NCBI GenBank assembly: GCA_006844765.1
Contig: SPJV01000077.1
Span: forward strand, 45,602 to 109,601
From: Alphaproteobacteria bacterium
GTDB lineage: Bacteria; Pseudomonadota; Alphaproteobacteria; UBA8366; Aestuariispiraceae
Length of the DNA stretch: 64,000 nt
Reading direction: 5' to 3'
A model generated the notes under the pieces. The model was not told where the DNA came from and did not search any database. It saw nothing but the letters and a program-made list of their open reading frames with translations. The position numbers and the translations under genes are program-made. Numbering within the stretch: the stretch's first letter is position 1; each line of letters starts with the position of its first letter. This document shows, piece after piece, positions 1 through 7,725 of the stretch.

Positions 1-691
1 CTGTCACGACCACATCGACCGTGCCCTGCCCGATGTCATTTCCTTCAACAAAGCCGGTGAAATCGAGTGGCAGGGAAATTTCACGGAGAGCGGCTGCGGC
101 CTGCTTCACCTCTTCCTTACCCTTTAATTCTTCGACCCCGACATTGAGGAGCCCGACGGTCGGGCATTCAATCCCCATGACCGTTCGCGCGAAGACTTCC
201 CCCATCACCGCGAACTGGACGAGGTTTTCCGCATCGCATTCGACGTTCCCGCCGAGATCAAGCATGCATGTTTCACCACGCATTGTCGGGAACATGGTAC
301 AGATGGCGGGACGGCTTATCCCGGGCAAGGTTCGAAGGCCGAACATCGCCATGGCCATCAAAGCGCCGGTATTGCCGGCCGATACGATGGCATCAGCCTC
401 CCCCGCTTTTACGGCATCGATGGCGAGACGCATACTGGATTGCTTGCCAGTCCGAAGCGCAACGGAAGGTTTGTCCGTGTTGCTGATCGATTTATCAGTA
501 TGTCGTATCTCAGAGCGTTCCGCGAGCGTCGATTCGGCCTCAAGGAGCGGCTTGAGTAACGTCTCATCACCGAAAAGAAGAAACCGCGCTTTTGGAAAGC
601 GGATACTGGCCTGCGCCGCACCCTGTATCACCATGTCGGGCGCATCATCGCCCCCCATAGCGTCCAAGGCTATCGTCAGTCTATCCGCCAA
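1..691 (-). CDS. plsX: Phosphate acyltransferase PlsX (3' end outside window)
   Basis: PlsX makes acyl-phosphate from acyl-ACP, the first step of the PlsX/PlsY route to phosphatidic acid, at the inner face of the membrane. The reverse strand gives about 230 N-terminal residues of a family usually near 350 long; the rest lies before position 1. It opens MADRLTIALDAMGGDDAP and contains the SAGNTGALMA motif, both typical of PlsX. I chose the TTG at 691 because it matches the usual family start and follows a GGGGGA ribosome site; another in-frame TTG lies at 715. It is the last visible gene of a yceD-rpmF-plsX cluster, an arrangement common in proteobacteria. Identification is firm, the start less so. 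Confidence 0.93.
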   Translation of the reverse strand, partial: MADRLTIALDAMGGDDAPDMVIQGAAQASIRFPKARFLLFGDETLLKPLLEAESTLAERSEIRHTDKSISNTDKPSVALRTGKQSSMRLAIDAVKAGEADAIVSAGNTGALMAMAMFGLRTLPGISRPAICTMFPTMRGETCMLDLGGNVECDAENLVQFAVMGEVFARTVMGIECPTVGLLNVGVEELKGKEEVKQAAAALREISLPLDFTGFVEGNDIGQGTVDVVVT

Positions 692-774
692 GCTGCGTTT
701 CCCCCGAAAAACCAAATCCGAATTTAAGCAATCGAACCGGTTCCAATCATTCTTTCCGGGCCCCAGAAATCGAA

Positions 775-796
775 CCGGGCCCTAAAGAGGGCCCGG
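775..796 (-). terminator. Hairpin between rpmF and plsX (terminator or attenuator)
   Basis: A perfect 9-bp stem (CCGGGCCCT / AGGGCCCGG) closes a 4-nt loop. Reading on the minus strand it lies after the rpmF stop and before plsX. The following minus-strand bases (TTCGATTTC) are only weakly T-rich, so it may act as a partial terminator, attenuator or RNA stabiliser between a very highly expressed ribosomal gene and a lipid gene. Confidence 0.5.
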
Positions 797-869
797 CGCT
801 TAACCGACTTCCGGTTGTCCCGACAGCCGAGGCTAGCATGCAGCGCCCCGGTCCCGCCAGAGAAACCCG

Positions 870-1055
870 TTAGAAGCTATCTTTCGGTTCGATCACTTGC
901 CGGCCACGATACATGCCGGTCTTCAGATCAACGTGGTGCGGACGCACCGGTTCGCCCGTGTGACGGTCTTCGCGATAAGCCGGCTGCTTCAGCGCGTCAT
1001 GCGAACGACGTTGGCCGCGTCGCGACCGGGTGATTTTACTCTTAGGAACAGCCAT
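870..1055 (-). CDS. rpmF: 50S ribosomal protein L32
   Basis: Structural protein of the large ribosomal subunit. The 61-residue product begins MAVPKSKITRSRRGQRRSHDA, the hallmark L32 start, and is strongly basic. The C-terminal half (HTGEPVRPHHVDLKTGMY) matches the alphaproteobacterial form, which lacks the zinc-binding cysteine pairs seen in some other L32 proteins. It lies between yceD (upstream) and plsX (downstream) on the same strand, with 152 nt upstream that contain an 18-bp palindrome. Length and sequence are ordinary. Confidence 0.97.
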   Translation of the reverse strand: MAVPKSKITRSRRGQRRSHDALKQPAYREDRHTGEPVRPHHVDLKTGMYRGRQVIEPKDSF

Positions 1056-1120
1056 CTTCTTGATCCCGCTTCCATGCCGTGCCGTGTATTGGATCCAGAG
1101 CCTTAGCGGCTTCCCTCACC

Positions 1121-1138
1121 ATCACGACCGGTCGTGAT
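1121..1138. repeat. Perfect 18-bp palindrome upstream of rpmF
   Basis: ATCACGACCGGTCGTGAT reads the same on both strands, with no spacer. It sits about 65 nt upstream of the rpmF start in the yceD-rpmF spacer. A spacerless palindrome of this length suits a dimeric regulator better than a terminator, as no T-run follows on either strand. The cognate protein is unknown. Confidence 0.5.
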
Positions 1139-1207
1139 AAACCATTGCGGCAGGCCCCGCCCGTCGCGAAGGCGGTGTATTAACCGCTTTCATCCAGCAC
1201 CGCAAGT

Positions 1208-1777
1208 TCAATTCCCGCTTTCCATATCGCGCTTCAATGAAGCAAGCGCTGCAAACGGATTTTGACTGTCGGATTCCTTAATTTCTGCGTTTTCTGAGAC
1301 CTCGACTTCTTCAGAAAACGCTTTCGGCACTTCAACACCCGGCGCCCGGGGATAAGGGTCAAGCGACAGTAGCAAGTGCTGAGCGGCCAATTCGCCTAAG
1401 TCAATGACGCCATCTTCAATCATGTCATGGGGTTCATCATCCGCGAGGGTGAGCTCTAGACCATCTGGAACCTCAATGGGTGGACCAAACTCCGCCTCCA
1501 CATCAAAGCGCAGCGAAACCGGTACGGGCTCAAGCGATACGACGCAGGCCTGTTCGAGCTCCGCCCGCATTTCCCCGGTAATCCGCACCATCGGACCGCC
1601 CGCCAGGAAACGAAGCTTCAGCATCCCTTCAAAAGATGTGAGAGAGGGCAGTTCGAATCGGCGCGCGAGCCCAGCCCGTGCCTCCTCATCCGCAACGAGC
1701 GAAAAGTGACGTCCCCCTGCGGGAATTTCCTCTACAACGATTGGATGGCTGAATTCAGGTGTGGTATTTGTGGTCAT
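1208..1777 (-). CDS. yceD: YceD family protein (DUF177), 23S rRNA accumulation factor
   Basis: DUF177/YceD proteins are linked to 23S rRNA accumulation and almost always sit just upstream of rpmF, as here. The 189-residue product has the family features: a central region with EQACVVSLEPV (about residues 75-85), an acidic stretch, then DLGELAAQHLLLSLDPYPRAPG-like sequence near 125-147 and NPFAALASLK near the C terminus. Its ATG overlaps the stop of the upstream chaperone gene by four bases (ATGA), so the two are probably translationally coupled. No signal peptide; cytoplasmic. The exact molecular activity of the family is not settled. Confidence 0.88.
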   Translation of the reverse strand: MTTNTTPEFSHPIVVEEIPAGGRHFSLVADEEARAGLARRFELPSLTSFEGMLKLRFLAGGPMVRITGEMRAELEQACVVSLEPVPVSLRFDVEAEFGPPIEVPDGLELTLADDEPHDMIEDGVIDLGELAAQHLLLSLDPYPRAPGVEVPKAFSEEVEVSENAEIKESDSQNPFAALASLKRDMESGN

Positions 1778-2361
1778 CCGGCTGCGTCCCCCTGCCCCAA
1801 TGCCGTTTGCTCTGCCGGCATGAAAGAAAGCCGTCCCTTCAGGATATCTTCATTCTCGAGCTCGGCCAGATATGCACGCTGCTGATTGATATAGGTTACC
1901 AAACGCTCCACAGCCATGTCCGAGAGCTCCAACCCACGGAAGAGATTTCGAGCAAGGGCCTCCGCTAGTGCCGTCTTGGGATCATCAGAACGAAGCGCCC
2001 CCCAATAAACATCGAAGCGGCCATATAACTGGGAGGCTGCGGCCTTAACCTTCTTGCCGATACTCATATCACCGATCCCCATCTCCCGGAGGCTTTGGTC
2101 CATATCAGCAACGATGCGGTCCGCCAGCGCTTCCCCAACCCGGGTCCAGCCTTCGCTGCCCGACATCCGGTCCATCAACAGGAAACTATGCAGCGCGACA
2201 GAATCAAAACGGCCATCCACCGTATCCGGGACGCCCCCTTGAACATACAAGGCCGGTTCCCGCGCAGCCGCAACAATGGCTTCATACAAATCAACCGCCG
2301 CCCCACGCACAGCCCGACGATCAGACCCGCTTTTAAATAGTCCCGATACCTTTTCCAACAC
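1774..2361 (-). CDS. Ubiquinol-cytochrome c chaperone (CBP3-like)
   Basis: Members of the CBP3/UbiCyt_C_chap family assist assembly of cytochrome b in the bc1 complex. The product (about 195 aa) has the family's helical core: YEAIVAAAREPALY, the FDSVALHSFLLMDRM segment, and GDMSIGKKVKAAASQLYGRF near residues 120-140. The reading frame is open back to 2496, but I take the GTG at 2361: it has a GGAG ribosome site 9 nt upstream, gives the usual family length, and avoids overlap with divergent bamE. It overlaps yceD by four bases. The chaperone-yceD-rpmF-plsX order is typical of alphaproteobacteria. Confidence 0.82.
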   Translation of the reverse strand: MLEKVSGLFKSGSDRRAVRGAAVDLYEAIVAAAREPALYVQGGVPDTVDGRFDSVALHSFLLMDRMSGSEGWTRVGEALADRIVADMDQSLREMGIGDMSIGKKVKAAASQLYGRFDVYWGALRSDDPKTALAEALARNLFRGLELSDMAVERLVTYINQQRAYLAELENEDILKGRLSFMPAEQTALGQGDAAG

Positions 2362-2449
2362 GGTCTTTCTCTCCAGGCTTGAAATTCCCGACGGTACCGC
2401 GCAGTCTCGCGCCGAAATTCGGGATAGGCGTCCATGCGGACGCCGTGAT

Positions 2450-2477
2450 ACTGTAGTGCGATGCGAAATAGCAACAA
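2450..2477 (-). promoter_or_regulatory. Candidate sigma70-like promoter for the chaperone-yceD-rpmF-plsX cluster
   Basis: On the minus strand TTGTTG (2477-2472) and TACAGT (2455-2450) are separated by 16 nt. This puts the start of transcription near 2443, about 80 nt before the GTG at 2361. Only three of six -35 bases and four of six -10 bases are strong matches, so the call is tentative. Confidence 0.35.
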
Positions 2478-2505
2478 CCTTCACACAGACATTCACGGTA
2501 ACAAT

Positions 2506-2961
2506 ATGAAACCATCAAATGGGTGGCAGCATTTTTGCGGCCTTGTTTTTGGCGCATCCGCCTTGTTGACGCTTTCCGCCTGCGAGCCAAAAGTCGAGGT
2601 TCGCGGCCATCTTCCGCTAGAGAGCAAGCTGGCCGAGATTGATATCGGAAAGGACAACAAGAACGAAGTAGCACGGCTGATCGGAACGCCGTCTACTGTT
2701 AGCACCTTCGACGATAACGTCTGGTACTACATGAGCCGCCGCACGGAGCGTTGGGCATTTTTGGAGCCTGAGGTTGTTGATCATCGAGTTTTGGCGTTTT
2801 ACTTCGACGACGCTGGTGTCCTTCAATATACGCAGACCTATACAAAAGATGACCTTCGCGAAGTTGAATTGAGCGAGCGGGAAACGCCGACCAGTGGCCG
2901 CGAATTCTCCATACTTGAACAGCTATTTGGTAACGTGAACTCGTTCAGAGGAACGAACTAA
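2506..2961 (+). CDS. bamE: Outer-membrane assembly lipoprotein BamE (SmpA/OmlA family)
   Basis: BamE is the small lipoprotein of the BAM complex that inserts beta-barrel proteins in the outer membrane. The product has a lipoprotein signal ending LTLSAC (Cys26 if translation begins at ATG 2506), followed by the SmpA/OmlA fold: DIGKDNKNEVARLIGTPS (about 45-62), VWYYMSRR and VLAFYFDDAGVLQ. The frame is open from an earlier ATG at 2461, but 2506 gives a normal signal peptide. It is divergent from the chaperone gene, a conserved alphaproteobacterial pairing. The C-terminal tail (FSILEQLFGNVNSF) is also seen in alphaproteobacterial members. Confidence 0.9.
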   Translation: MKPSNGWQHFCGLVFGASALLTLSACEPKVEVRGHLPLESKLAEIDIGKDNKNEVARLIGTPSTVSTFDDNVWYYMSRRTERWAFLEPEVVDHRVLAFYFDDAGVLQYTQTYTKDDLREVELSERETPTSGREFSILEQLFGNVNSFRGTN

Positions 2962-2982
2962 CGTAAATTCCCTTCTAGCGCG

Positions 2983-3017
2983 GGGGCCAATCTAACGAGG
3001 GGCCAATCTAACGAGGG
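2983..3017. repeat. 16-bp tandem duplication spanning a stop codon
   Basis: GGGGCCAATCTAACGA occurs at 2983-2998 and again at 2999-3014, followed by GGG. The minus-strand gene ending at 3008 has its TAG inside the second copy. One of several stop-codon-associated duplications in this window. Confidence 0.85.
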
Positions 3018-3394
3018 ATAGCGACAACTAATACCTGACCGCCAAAGCCATGGACCTTATCATGTGCCCGAATTTTAACATGCGTGATGGGTAGTGGGAT
3101 TCGCACCCCCGATAAGGATCGTGTGAAGGGCTGCTCATTGACATGGGGGTGCCAGAGCTTGCGGTATCCAAGCCGGATTGCACTCGGTCCAAGGATCTCC
3201 CAACCATCGGCATAGTGATCCCAGCCCTCATCCGTGTGCCGAATACTAACATCAAAGCGAAAGGTTCCGCCCGGTTCCGGGGTCACCTGGACTGCTACGA
3301 CATCCGCTTGTCCGGCACGCACTGTATCGGCCGCATTCACCAGCCCCGCCAGACCAATGAAAATGGCGACCACGGCTCTCAAGGCGATATGCAT
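3008..3394 (-). CDS. Exported protein of unknown function, histidine-rich
   Basis: I do not recognise the family with certainty. The 128-residue product has a clear signal peptide (about residues 1-21, hydrophobic core IALRAVVAIFIGLAG, ending in NAA) so it is probably periplasmic. The mature part looks like a small beta-rich domain with a run of conserved-looking His, Trp and Asp residues: HTDEGWDHYADGWEI, KLWHPHVNEQPFTRSL, and HDKVHGFGG. Five or more histidines in such motifs suggest a metal site, which is inference. It stands alone between bamE and a lipoprotein hydrolase, on the minus strand. Confidence 0.7.
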   Translation of the reverse strand: MHIALRAVVAIFIGLAGLVNAADTVRAGQADVVAVQVTPEPGGTFRFDVSIRHTDEGWDHYADGWEILGPSAIRLGYRKLWHPHVNEQPFTRSLSGVRIPLPITHVKIRAHDKVHGFGGQVLVVAIPR

Positions 3395-3435
3395 TTCAAT
3401 GTCCCTCCAAGGTGGTTAAAGACACACCAACACCG

Positions 3436-4338
3436 TCACGAGGTTGGGCGTATCCGCCAAGCGATATAGTTTAGGATATGAGGTCCAAAAAGCTCTGCAA
3501 AACAACGTGATCTCACCTGATCGTGAGCGTTGGTGGCATAGTTCCGGCAATCTAGCGCAAGGAAGTCTTTTCTGGACACGAAATCGACGCGTGCCCCTGG
3601 GATATGAGACAATAGCGAAAGCTCATTCGGTGAGCTGAAAGGGTCACCCGGAAAGGCATAAATCAAAGCAGGCATTTGGTCGGACGACAGAAGGTCATTG
3701 AAGTTCAGAGACTTTAACAGCGTCCAGCCAGTCAGCCCTTCAGTATCCATGACGAGCGGTTTATATAACCCGTGGTCAGCCGGTGCGAAGGCAATCGTCC
3801 CCCCCAACCTCTTCCCCCAATCCCGTGCTACAATCAGCGATGCCCAGCCCCCACTCGACTGGCCAGCCACGACAATGCGCCGTGGCGAAATGCCCTTTGA
3901 TACAAAGCGGTCGATTTCCCGATGTATTGCTTCGGCTACCCGCTCGGCCTTGCCTTTGCCGCTTCTGCTTTCCCAGTCGAAGTCACCCAAGACCGTAGGA
4001 CAATGTACATAGACTGTGATCCGACCGGCTGGGATTTGTTTTCGATGTAATGTCTGGATCAACTCCGGCAAAGCGCCCGGATTCTCCGGACAAAACTGCG
4101 GAACGCCCTGACCGGCACTACCGTCCGTCCAGATTAAAACCACGTCTTCGGCAAGTCGCGCCCAATCAACAGCCTGGTTAAGAGAGACTGTCGAAGCTGA
4201 CGCAGATGCCGACCCGGCGCCAGCATCCCCCTCTCCCTCAAGGAAATAGCTTCTAGGTTTGTTAACCGCGCATCCCCAAATCAGAATGCTGCACACAAAG
4301 AGCACAAACAGCCTTTGAAATTTCAACAGAAAGCTCAC
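3436..4338 (-). CDS. Alpha/beta-hydrolase lipoprotein
   Basis: The 300-residue product begins with a lipoprotein signal (hydrophobic FVLFVCSILIWGC, lipid-accepting Cys23). The mature protein has alpha/beta-hydrolase features: GQSSGGWAS, a G-x-S-x-G nucleophile elbow near residues 159-163, and late acidic and His positions (GDPFSSP; NAHDQVRS) that could complete a triad. A short low-complexity Ser/Ala stretch (GAGSASASAS) links the lipid anchor to the domain. Its ATG overlaps the stop of the thioesterase gene by four bases, so they are likely one transcript. Substrate unknown; esterase or peptidase-like activity is the best guess. Confidence 0.72.
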   Translation of the reverse strand: MSFLLKFQRLFVLFVCSILIWGCAVNKPRSYFLEGEGDAGAGSASASASTVSLNQAVDWARLAEDVVLIWTDGSAGQGVPQFCPENPGALPELIQTLHRKQIPAGRITVYVHCPTVLGDFDWESRSGKGKAERVAEAIHREIDRFVSKGISPRRIVVAGQSSGGWASLIVARDWGKRLGGTIAFAPADHGLYKPLVMDTEGLTGWTLLKSLNFNDLLSSDQMPALIYAFPGDPFSSPNELSLLSHIPGARVDFVSRKDFLALDCRNYATNAHDQVRSRCFAELFGPHILNYIAWRIRPTS

Positions 4339-4790
4339 CCGACATTCCCACCGGGCGGATCATCAACCTGCCCTTGTTTAACATTCTCTTGCTGATCATT
4401 TGCTTGTTTAGGGACTTGGGTTGGGCGCCGATCTTCGCCGATTGCGACATAGGTGAAAGCGCCTTCGGTTACCTTCACGCGTGGTAGCTCCCCATTCCTT
4501 TGAACGTAGACCGTGACATAGACCCGGATCGAGGTATTGCCCACCCGCTCAATATCCGCATGGCAGCAGACCACATCCCCGACATAGACCGGTTGGTGGA
4601 ACACCATGCCATCAATTGCGACCGTCGCCACCCGTCCGCCGGCCCGGGCACGGGCTATAACTCCGCCCGCGATATCCATTTGAGAGAGAACCCATCCCCC
4701 AAAGATATCACCGGCCGGATTTGTATCGGCTGGCATCGCCAAGGCCCGGATTGCCAATTCACCGCGCGGTTCTTCTTCACCTTGTCCCAC
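4335..4790 (-). CDS. Acyl-CoA thioesterase, YciA-type hotdog fold
   Basis: YciA-type thioesterases hydrolyse acyl-CoAs in the cytoplasm. The sequence shows the conserved opening RALAMPADTNPAGDIFGGWVLSQMD-like region (N, G-D-I-F-G-G-W), then VATVAIDGMVFHQPVYVGDVV, as in YciA. The frame is open to a TTG at 4820, but the GTG at 4790 follows a GGAGGAGG ribosome site at proper spacing, giving 151 residues. The last ~30 residues (Gln/Asn-rich) extend past the hotdog domain. It overlaps the hydrolase lipoprotein gene by 4 nt and is divergent from parE. Confidence 0.85.
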   Translation of the reverse strand: MGQGEEEPRGELAIRALAMPADTNPAGDIFGGWVLSQMDIAGGVIARARAGGRVATVAIDGMVFHQPVYVGDVVCCHADIERVGNTSIRVYVTVYVQRNGELPRVKVTEGAFTYVAIGEDRRPTQVPKQANDQQENVKQGQVDDPPGGNVG

Positions 4791-4867
4791 AACACCTCCT
4801 CCAATTAGCAAACACACCAAACATACGATATATTGTATCTGTACACCTTAAAACCACACCATCGGCC

Positions 4868-4902
4868 TTGAGACAGCGTCTGTGATGCCTATAATGAACA
4901 TA
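4868..4902 (+). promoter_or_regulatory. Promoter of parE, predicting a leaderless mRNA
   Basis: TTGAGA (4868-4873) and TATAAT (4890-4895) are separated by 16 nt. The expected transcription start, 6-7 nt after the -10 box, falls on or next to the A of the parE ATG at 4902. No ribosome-binding site is visible before that ATG. Together these predict a leaderless or nearly leaderless parE transcript. Confidence 0.65.
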
Positions 4903-6887
4903 TGAGCGATCTCTTTCAAAACAACAAATCTCCGGAAGACTATAGTGCCAAGGACATTGAGGTCCTGGAAGGCCTTGAACCTGTCCGGCATCGACCCGGT
5001 ATGTATATCGGCGGTACTGATGAACGCGCCTATCACCATCTCGTGGCCGAGGTGTTGGATAACTCCATGGATGAGGCCGTTGCCGGCCATGCGAGCCGGA
5101 TCGAGATCGAGCTGCGCGCCGATGAAACTGTGTTGATTCGGGACAATGGTCGCGGCATTCCCGTCGACCCGCATCCGAAATTCAAGAATAAATCAGCGCT
5201 TGAAGTCATTCTGACGACTTTGCACTCCGGCGGGAAGTTTTCCGGCAAGGTTTATGCGACATCTGGCGGTCTTCACGGTGTTGGGATCTCGGTCGTCAAT
5301 GCCCTGTCCGAAAGCTTGGTGATCGAGGTTGCACGAGAACGCAAACTCTGGCGCCAGGAATACTCCCGTGGCACGCCGCAAACCCCCTTGAAAGCGATGG
5401 GCGATACGCCGAACCGACGTGGCACCACGGTCATTTTCAAGCCGGACCCTGATATCTTCGGCACCAAAATGAAATTTGAACCGGGGCGTTTGTTCCGGAT
5501 GGCGCGCTCGAAAGCCTATTTGTTCAAGGGTGTGGAAATCCGTTGGAGTTGCGCACCTGAGTTGATCGCCGATAACAGTGATGTACCGGAAAAATCAGTA
5601 TTGCACTTCCCGGGTGGCCTTCGTGACTTCCTGACGGCGTCACTGGGAACGCGGCCAACACTGACCCCCCGCCCCTTCTCCGGTCATATCGAAGCCGAAA
5701 ACAGCGTCGGCCGGGCAGAATGGGCTGTGCATTGGCCAAATGATGGCGATGGCTTCATCAACACCTATTGTAACACCGTCCCCACCCCACAAGGGGGCAC
5801 GCATGAAAGCGGCATGCGTTCCGCCCTGGGGAAAAGCCTTCGGGCCTATGGCGAACTGATCGGTGAGAAGCGCGCAAAAGACATCACCGGCGAAGATATC
5901 GTTGGCGAAGCTTGTTGCATGTTATCGGTCTTTATTCCCGACCCGCAGTTTCAGGGTCAGACGAAGGACAAGCTCTCCTCTCCCGAAGGGGGGAAGCTGG
6001 TCGAAATGGCCTTGAAAGATCGCTTCGATCACTGGCTGACCGAAGACCCCGCCGGATCCCGGGACTTACTGGATCGGATCATTGAGCGGGTCGATGAGCG
6101 TCAGAAGCGAAGGCAGCAAAAGGAACTGCGCCGAAAGACGCCGACACGGAAACTCCGGCTCCCTGGGAAACTCGCTGACTGTTCGTCGGACGCCCGGGAA
6201 GGCACAGAGATTTTTCTGGTCGAGGGTGATAGCGCGGGCGGTTCCGCCAAGCAGGCGCGCAACAGGAAAACCCAGGCGATCCTTCCCCTCAAAGGGAAAA
6301 TCCTTAACGTTGCCAGCGCATCGGCCGACAAACTCAAGCAGAACCAGGAACTGAAGGATATCATCCAGGCGCTCGGCTGTGGTACGCGCGCGGATTTCAG
6401 CCTGGAGAAACTGCGTTATGAGCGTGTGGTACTGATGACCGATGCCGATGTTGACGGCGCCCATATCGCATCGCTGCTGATGACATTCTTCTATCGCGAA
6501 ATGCCGGGGCTTGTGGAAGCAGGGCGGCTCTTCCTGGCAATGCCGCCGCTATTCCGTCTGACTCAGGGTGCCAGATCTGTCTATGCCCGCGATGATGCCC
6601 ATAAGGACGCGCTTCTAAAGTCCGAATTCAAGGTCAATGCAAAGGTCGATATCAGCCGATTTAAGGGGCTGGGCGAAATGCCGCCGGCTCAGCTGAAAGA
6701 CACGACCATGGATCCGAAGAAGCGCACCCTTATCCGGGTTGAACTGCCGGACCGCACGAAGGAAGATGAGCTGGATGCCGCAAGGCGCGCGGCCAAGACT
6801 GTGGAAACCCTGATGGGGAAGAAGCCGGAATTGCGGTTCAAGTTTATCCAGGAACATGCTGCCTTTGTTAAAGAGCTCGATATCTAA
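4902..6887 (+). CDS. parE: DNA topoisomerase IV subunit B
   Basis: ParE is the ATPase subunit of topoisomerase IV, which decatenates daughter chromosomes. The 661-residue product shows the GHKL ATPase signatures (VLDNSMDEAVAGHA with the catalytic Glu/Asn region; RDNGRGIPVD; GLHGVGISVVNALS), the transducer, then the TOPRIM domain (LVEGDSAGGSAKQ; TDADVDGAHI) and the C-terminal RFKGLGEMPP region. The short length and the PLKGKILNV context match ParE rather than the longer GyrB. It is transcribed alone from a good sigma70-like promoter that sits immediately before the ATG. Confidence 0.95.
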   Translation: MSDLFQNNKSPEDYSAKDIEVLEGLEPVRHRPGMYIGGTDERAYHHLVAEVLDNSMDEAVAGHASRIEIELRADETVLIRDNGRGIPVDPHPKFKNKSALEVILTTLHSGGKFSGKVYATSGGLHGVGISVVNALSESLVIEVARERKLWRQEYSRGTPQTPLKAMGDTPNRRGTTVIFKPDPDIFGTKMKFEPGRLFRMARSKAYLFKGVEIRWSCAPELIADNSDVPEKSVLHFPGGLRDFLTASLGTRPTLTPRPFSGHIEAENSVGRAEWAVHWPNDGDGFINTYCNTVPTPQGGTHESGMRSALGKSLRAYGELIGEKRAKDITGEDIVGEACCMLSVFIPDPQFQGQTKDKLSSPEGGKLVEMALKDRFDHWLTEDPAGSRDLLDRIIERVDERQKRRQQKELRRKTPTRKLRLPGKLADCSSDAREGTEIFLVEGDSAGGSAKQARNRKTQAILPLKGKILNVASASADKLKQNQELKDIIQALGCGTRADFSLEKLRYERVVLMTDADVDGAHIASLLMTFFYREMPGLVEAGRLFLAMPPLFRLTQGARSVYARDDAHKDALLKSEFKVNAKVDISRFKGLGEMPPAQLKDTTMDPKKRTLIRVELPDRTKEDELDAARRAAKTVETLMGKKPELRFKFIQEHAAFVKELDI

Positions 6888-6966
6888 CAATCGGGTAATC
6901 GGACCTTCGGGCAATCAAAACTTCTGGCAGCCATCAAGATTTAGCATGCATTTAATGATCCGGTTC

Positions 6967-6996
6967 TTGAGACAATCAGCGTATTTACGCTATAGT
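6967..6996 (+). promoter_or_regulatory. Sigma70-like promoter for the downstream lipoprotein gene
   Basis: TTGAGA (6967-6972) and TATAGT (6991-6996), spacer 18 nt. Transcription would begin near 7003, leaving a 5' leader of about 60 nt before the ATG at 7063. It lies in the 175-nt spacer after parE, which holds no other recognisable element. Confidence 0.5.
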
Positions 6997-7062
6997 TGCT
7001 TCAGGAAATGGGGGGCTCATCAAACGCGGCGGTTTCCGTCCGCAGAATGAGGCTCGTGTATC

Positions 7063-7665
7063 ATGACAAACAATCATTCTTCCAAGTTTAGTCTGGGACG
7101 TCTTCTTGCGGTCTCCATCGTGGGAACAGTTGCCCTTGTCGGATGCGCCTTCGACGGGTCGTTGCTCTATCGCGAATCCTTCCAGGAACGCTATGACCAT
7201 GACCAATTGATGGCCTTCAATGGCGACAAGCAGATGCGGTTGGACGTTTACGGGAATCCCTTCGAAGAAAATGCGGATACCGTTGCGACCGCCGTCTCCA
7301 AGGCAATGTATGGTCATAATGACGGGCTGCCGATTGAATTCACCGCATCGCCTTCACCGGAAACCTTTGAGCATAATCGCGTCGTGGTCCTGTTCCAGCC
7401 GCCACCAAGCGCGATCGGACGCACAGTTTGCGATGGCAGCACCCTGGCATCGGCTGACCCAGGTGCCGGCGGTAACAGTAATGTCGAAGCGCTCATTGCC
7501 TTTTGTTGGCGCGGGGCGGAAAGAAGCTCCCTTCGCATCCGGATGGGGGACATTTCAAGCCTGCAAGATCCGTCTTTCGACACTATGTTCAGCCGCGCAA
7601 CCAACCGCCTCATGCCCTACAAAAATCCATTCTCCGGATCGGAGACCTGCAGGCCGAACTGCTGA
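7063..7665 (+). CDS. Lipoprotein of unknown function
   Basis: The 200-residue product starts with a lipoprotein signal peptide (LLAVSIVGTVALVGC, lipid-accepting Cys28). The mature protein (starting CAFDGSLLYRES) shows no family I recognise. It has the regions RLDVYGNPFEENADTVATAVSKAMYG and VVVLFQPPPSAIGRTVC, and four further cysteines, two of them close to the C terminus (SETCRPNC), that could form disulphides. It sits alone between parE and a convergent isochorismatase-family gene, behind its own promoter. Outer-membrane anchored by prediction; role unknown. Confidence 0.75.
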   Translation: MTNNHSSKFSLGRLLAVSIVGTVALVGCAFDGSLLYRESFQERYDHDQLMAFNGDKQMRLDVYGNPFEENADTVATAVSKAMYGHNDGLPIEFTASPSPETFEHNRVVVLFQPPPSAIGRTVCDGSTLASADPGAGGNSNVEALIAFCWRGAERSSLRIRMGDISSLQDPSFDTMFSRATNRLMPYKNPFSGSETCRPNC

Positions 7666-7725
7666 AAGCGCCGACTGGATCGTTTGCTGCGATTGAAGTA
7701 TTGGGAATACGCCAACGCCTGTTGG

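Noticed and set aside
21..785. A 254-codon plus-strand open frame at the window start
   Set aside because: It lies antisense to plsX, whose reverse-strand translation matches the family throughout.
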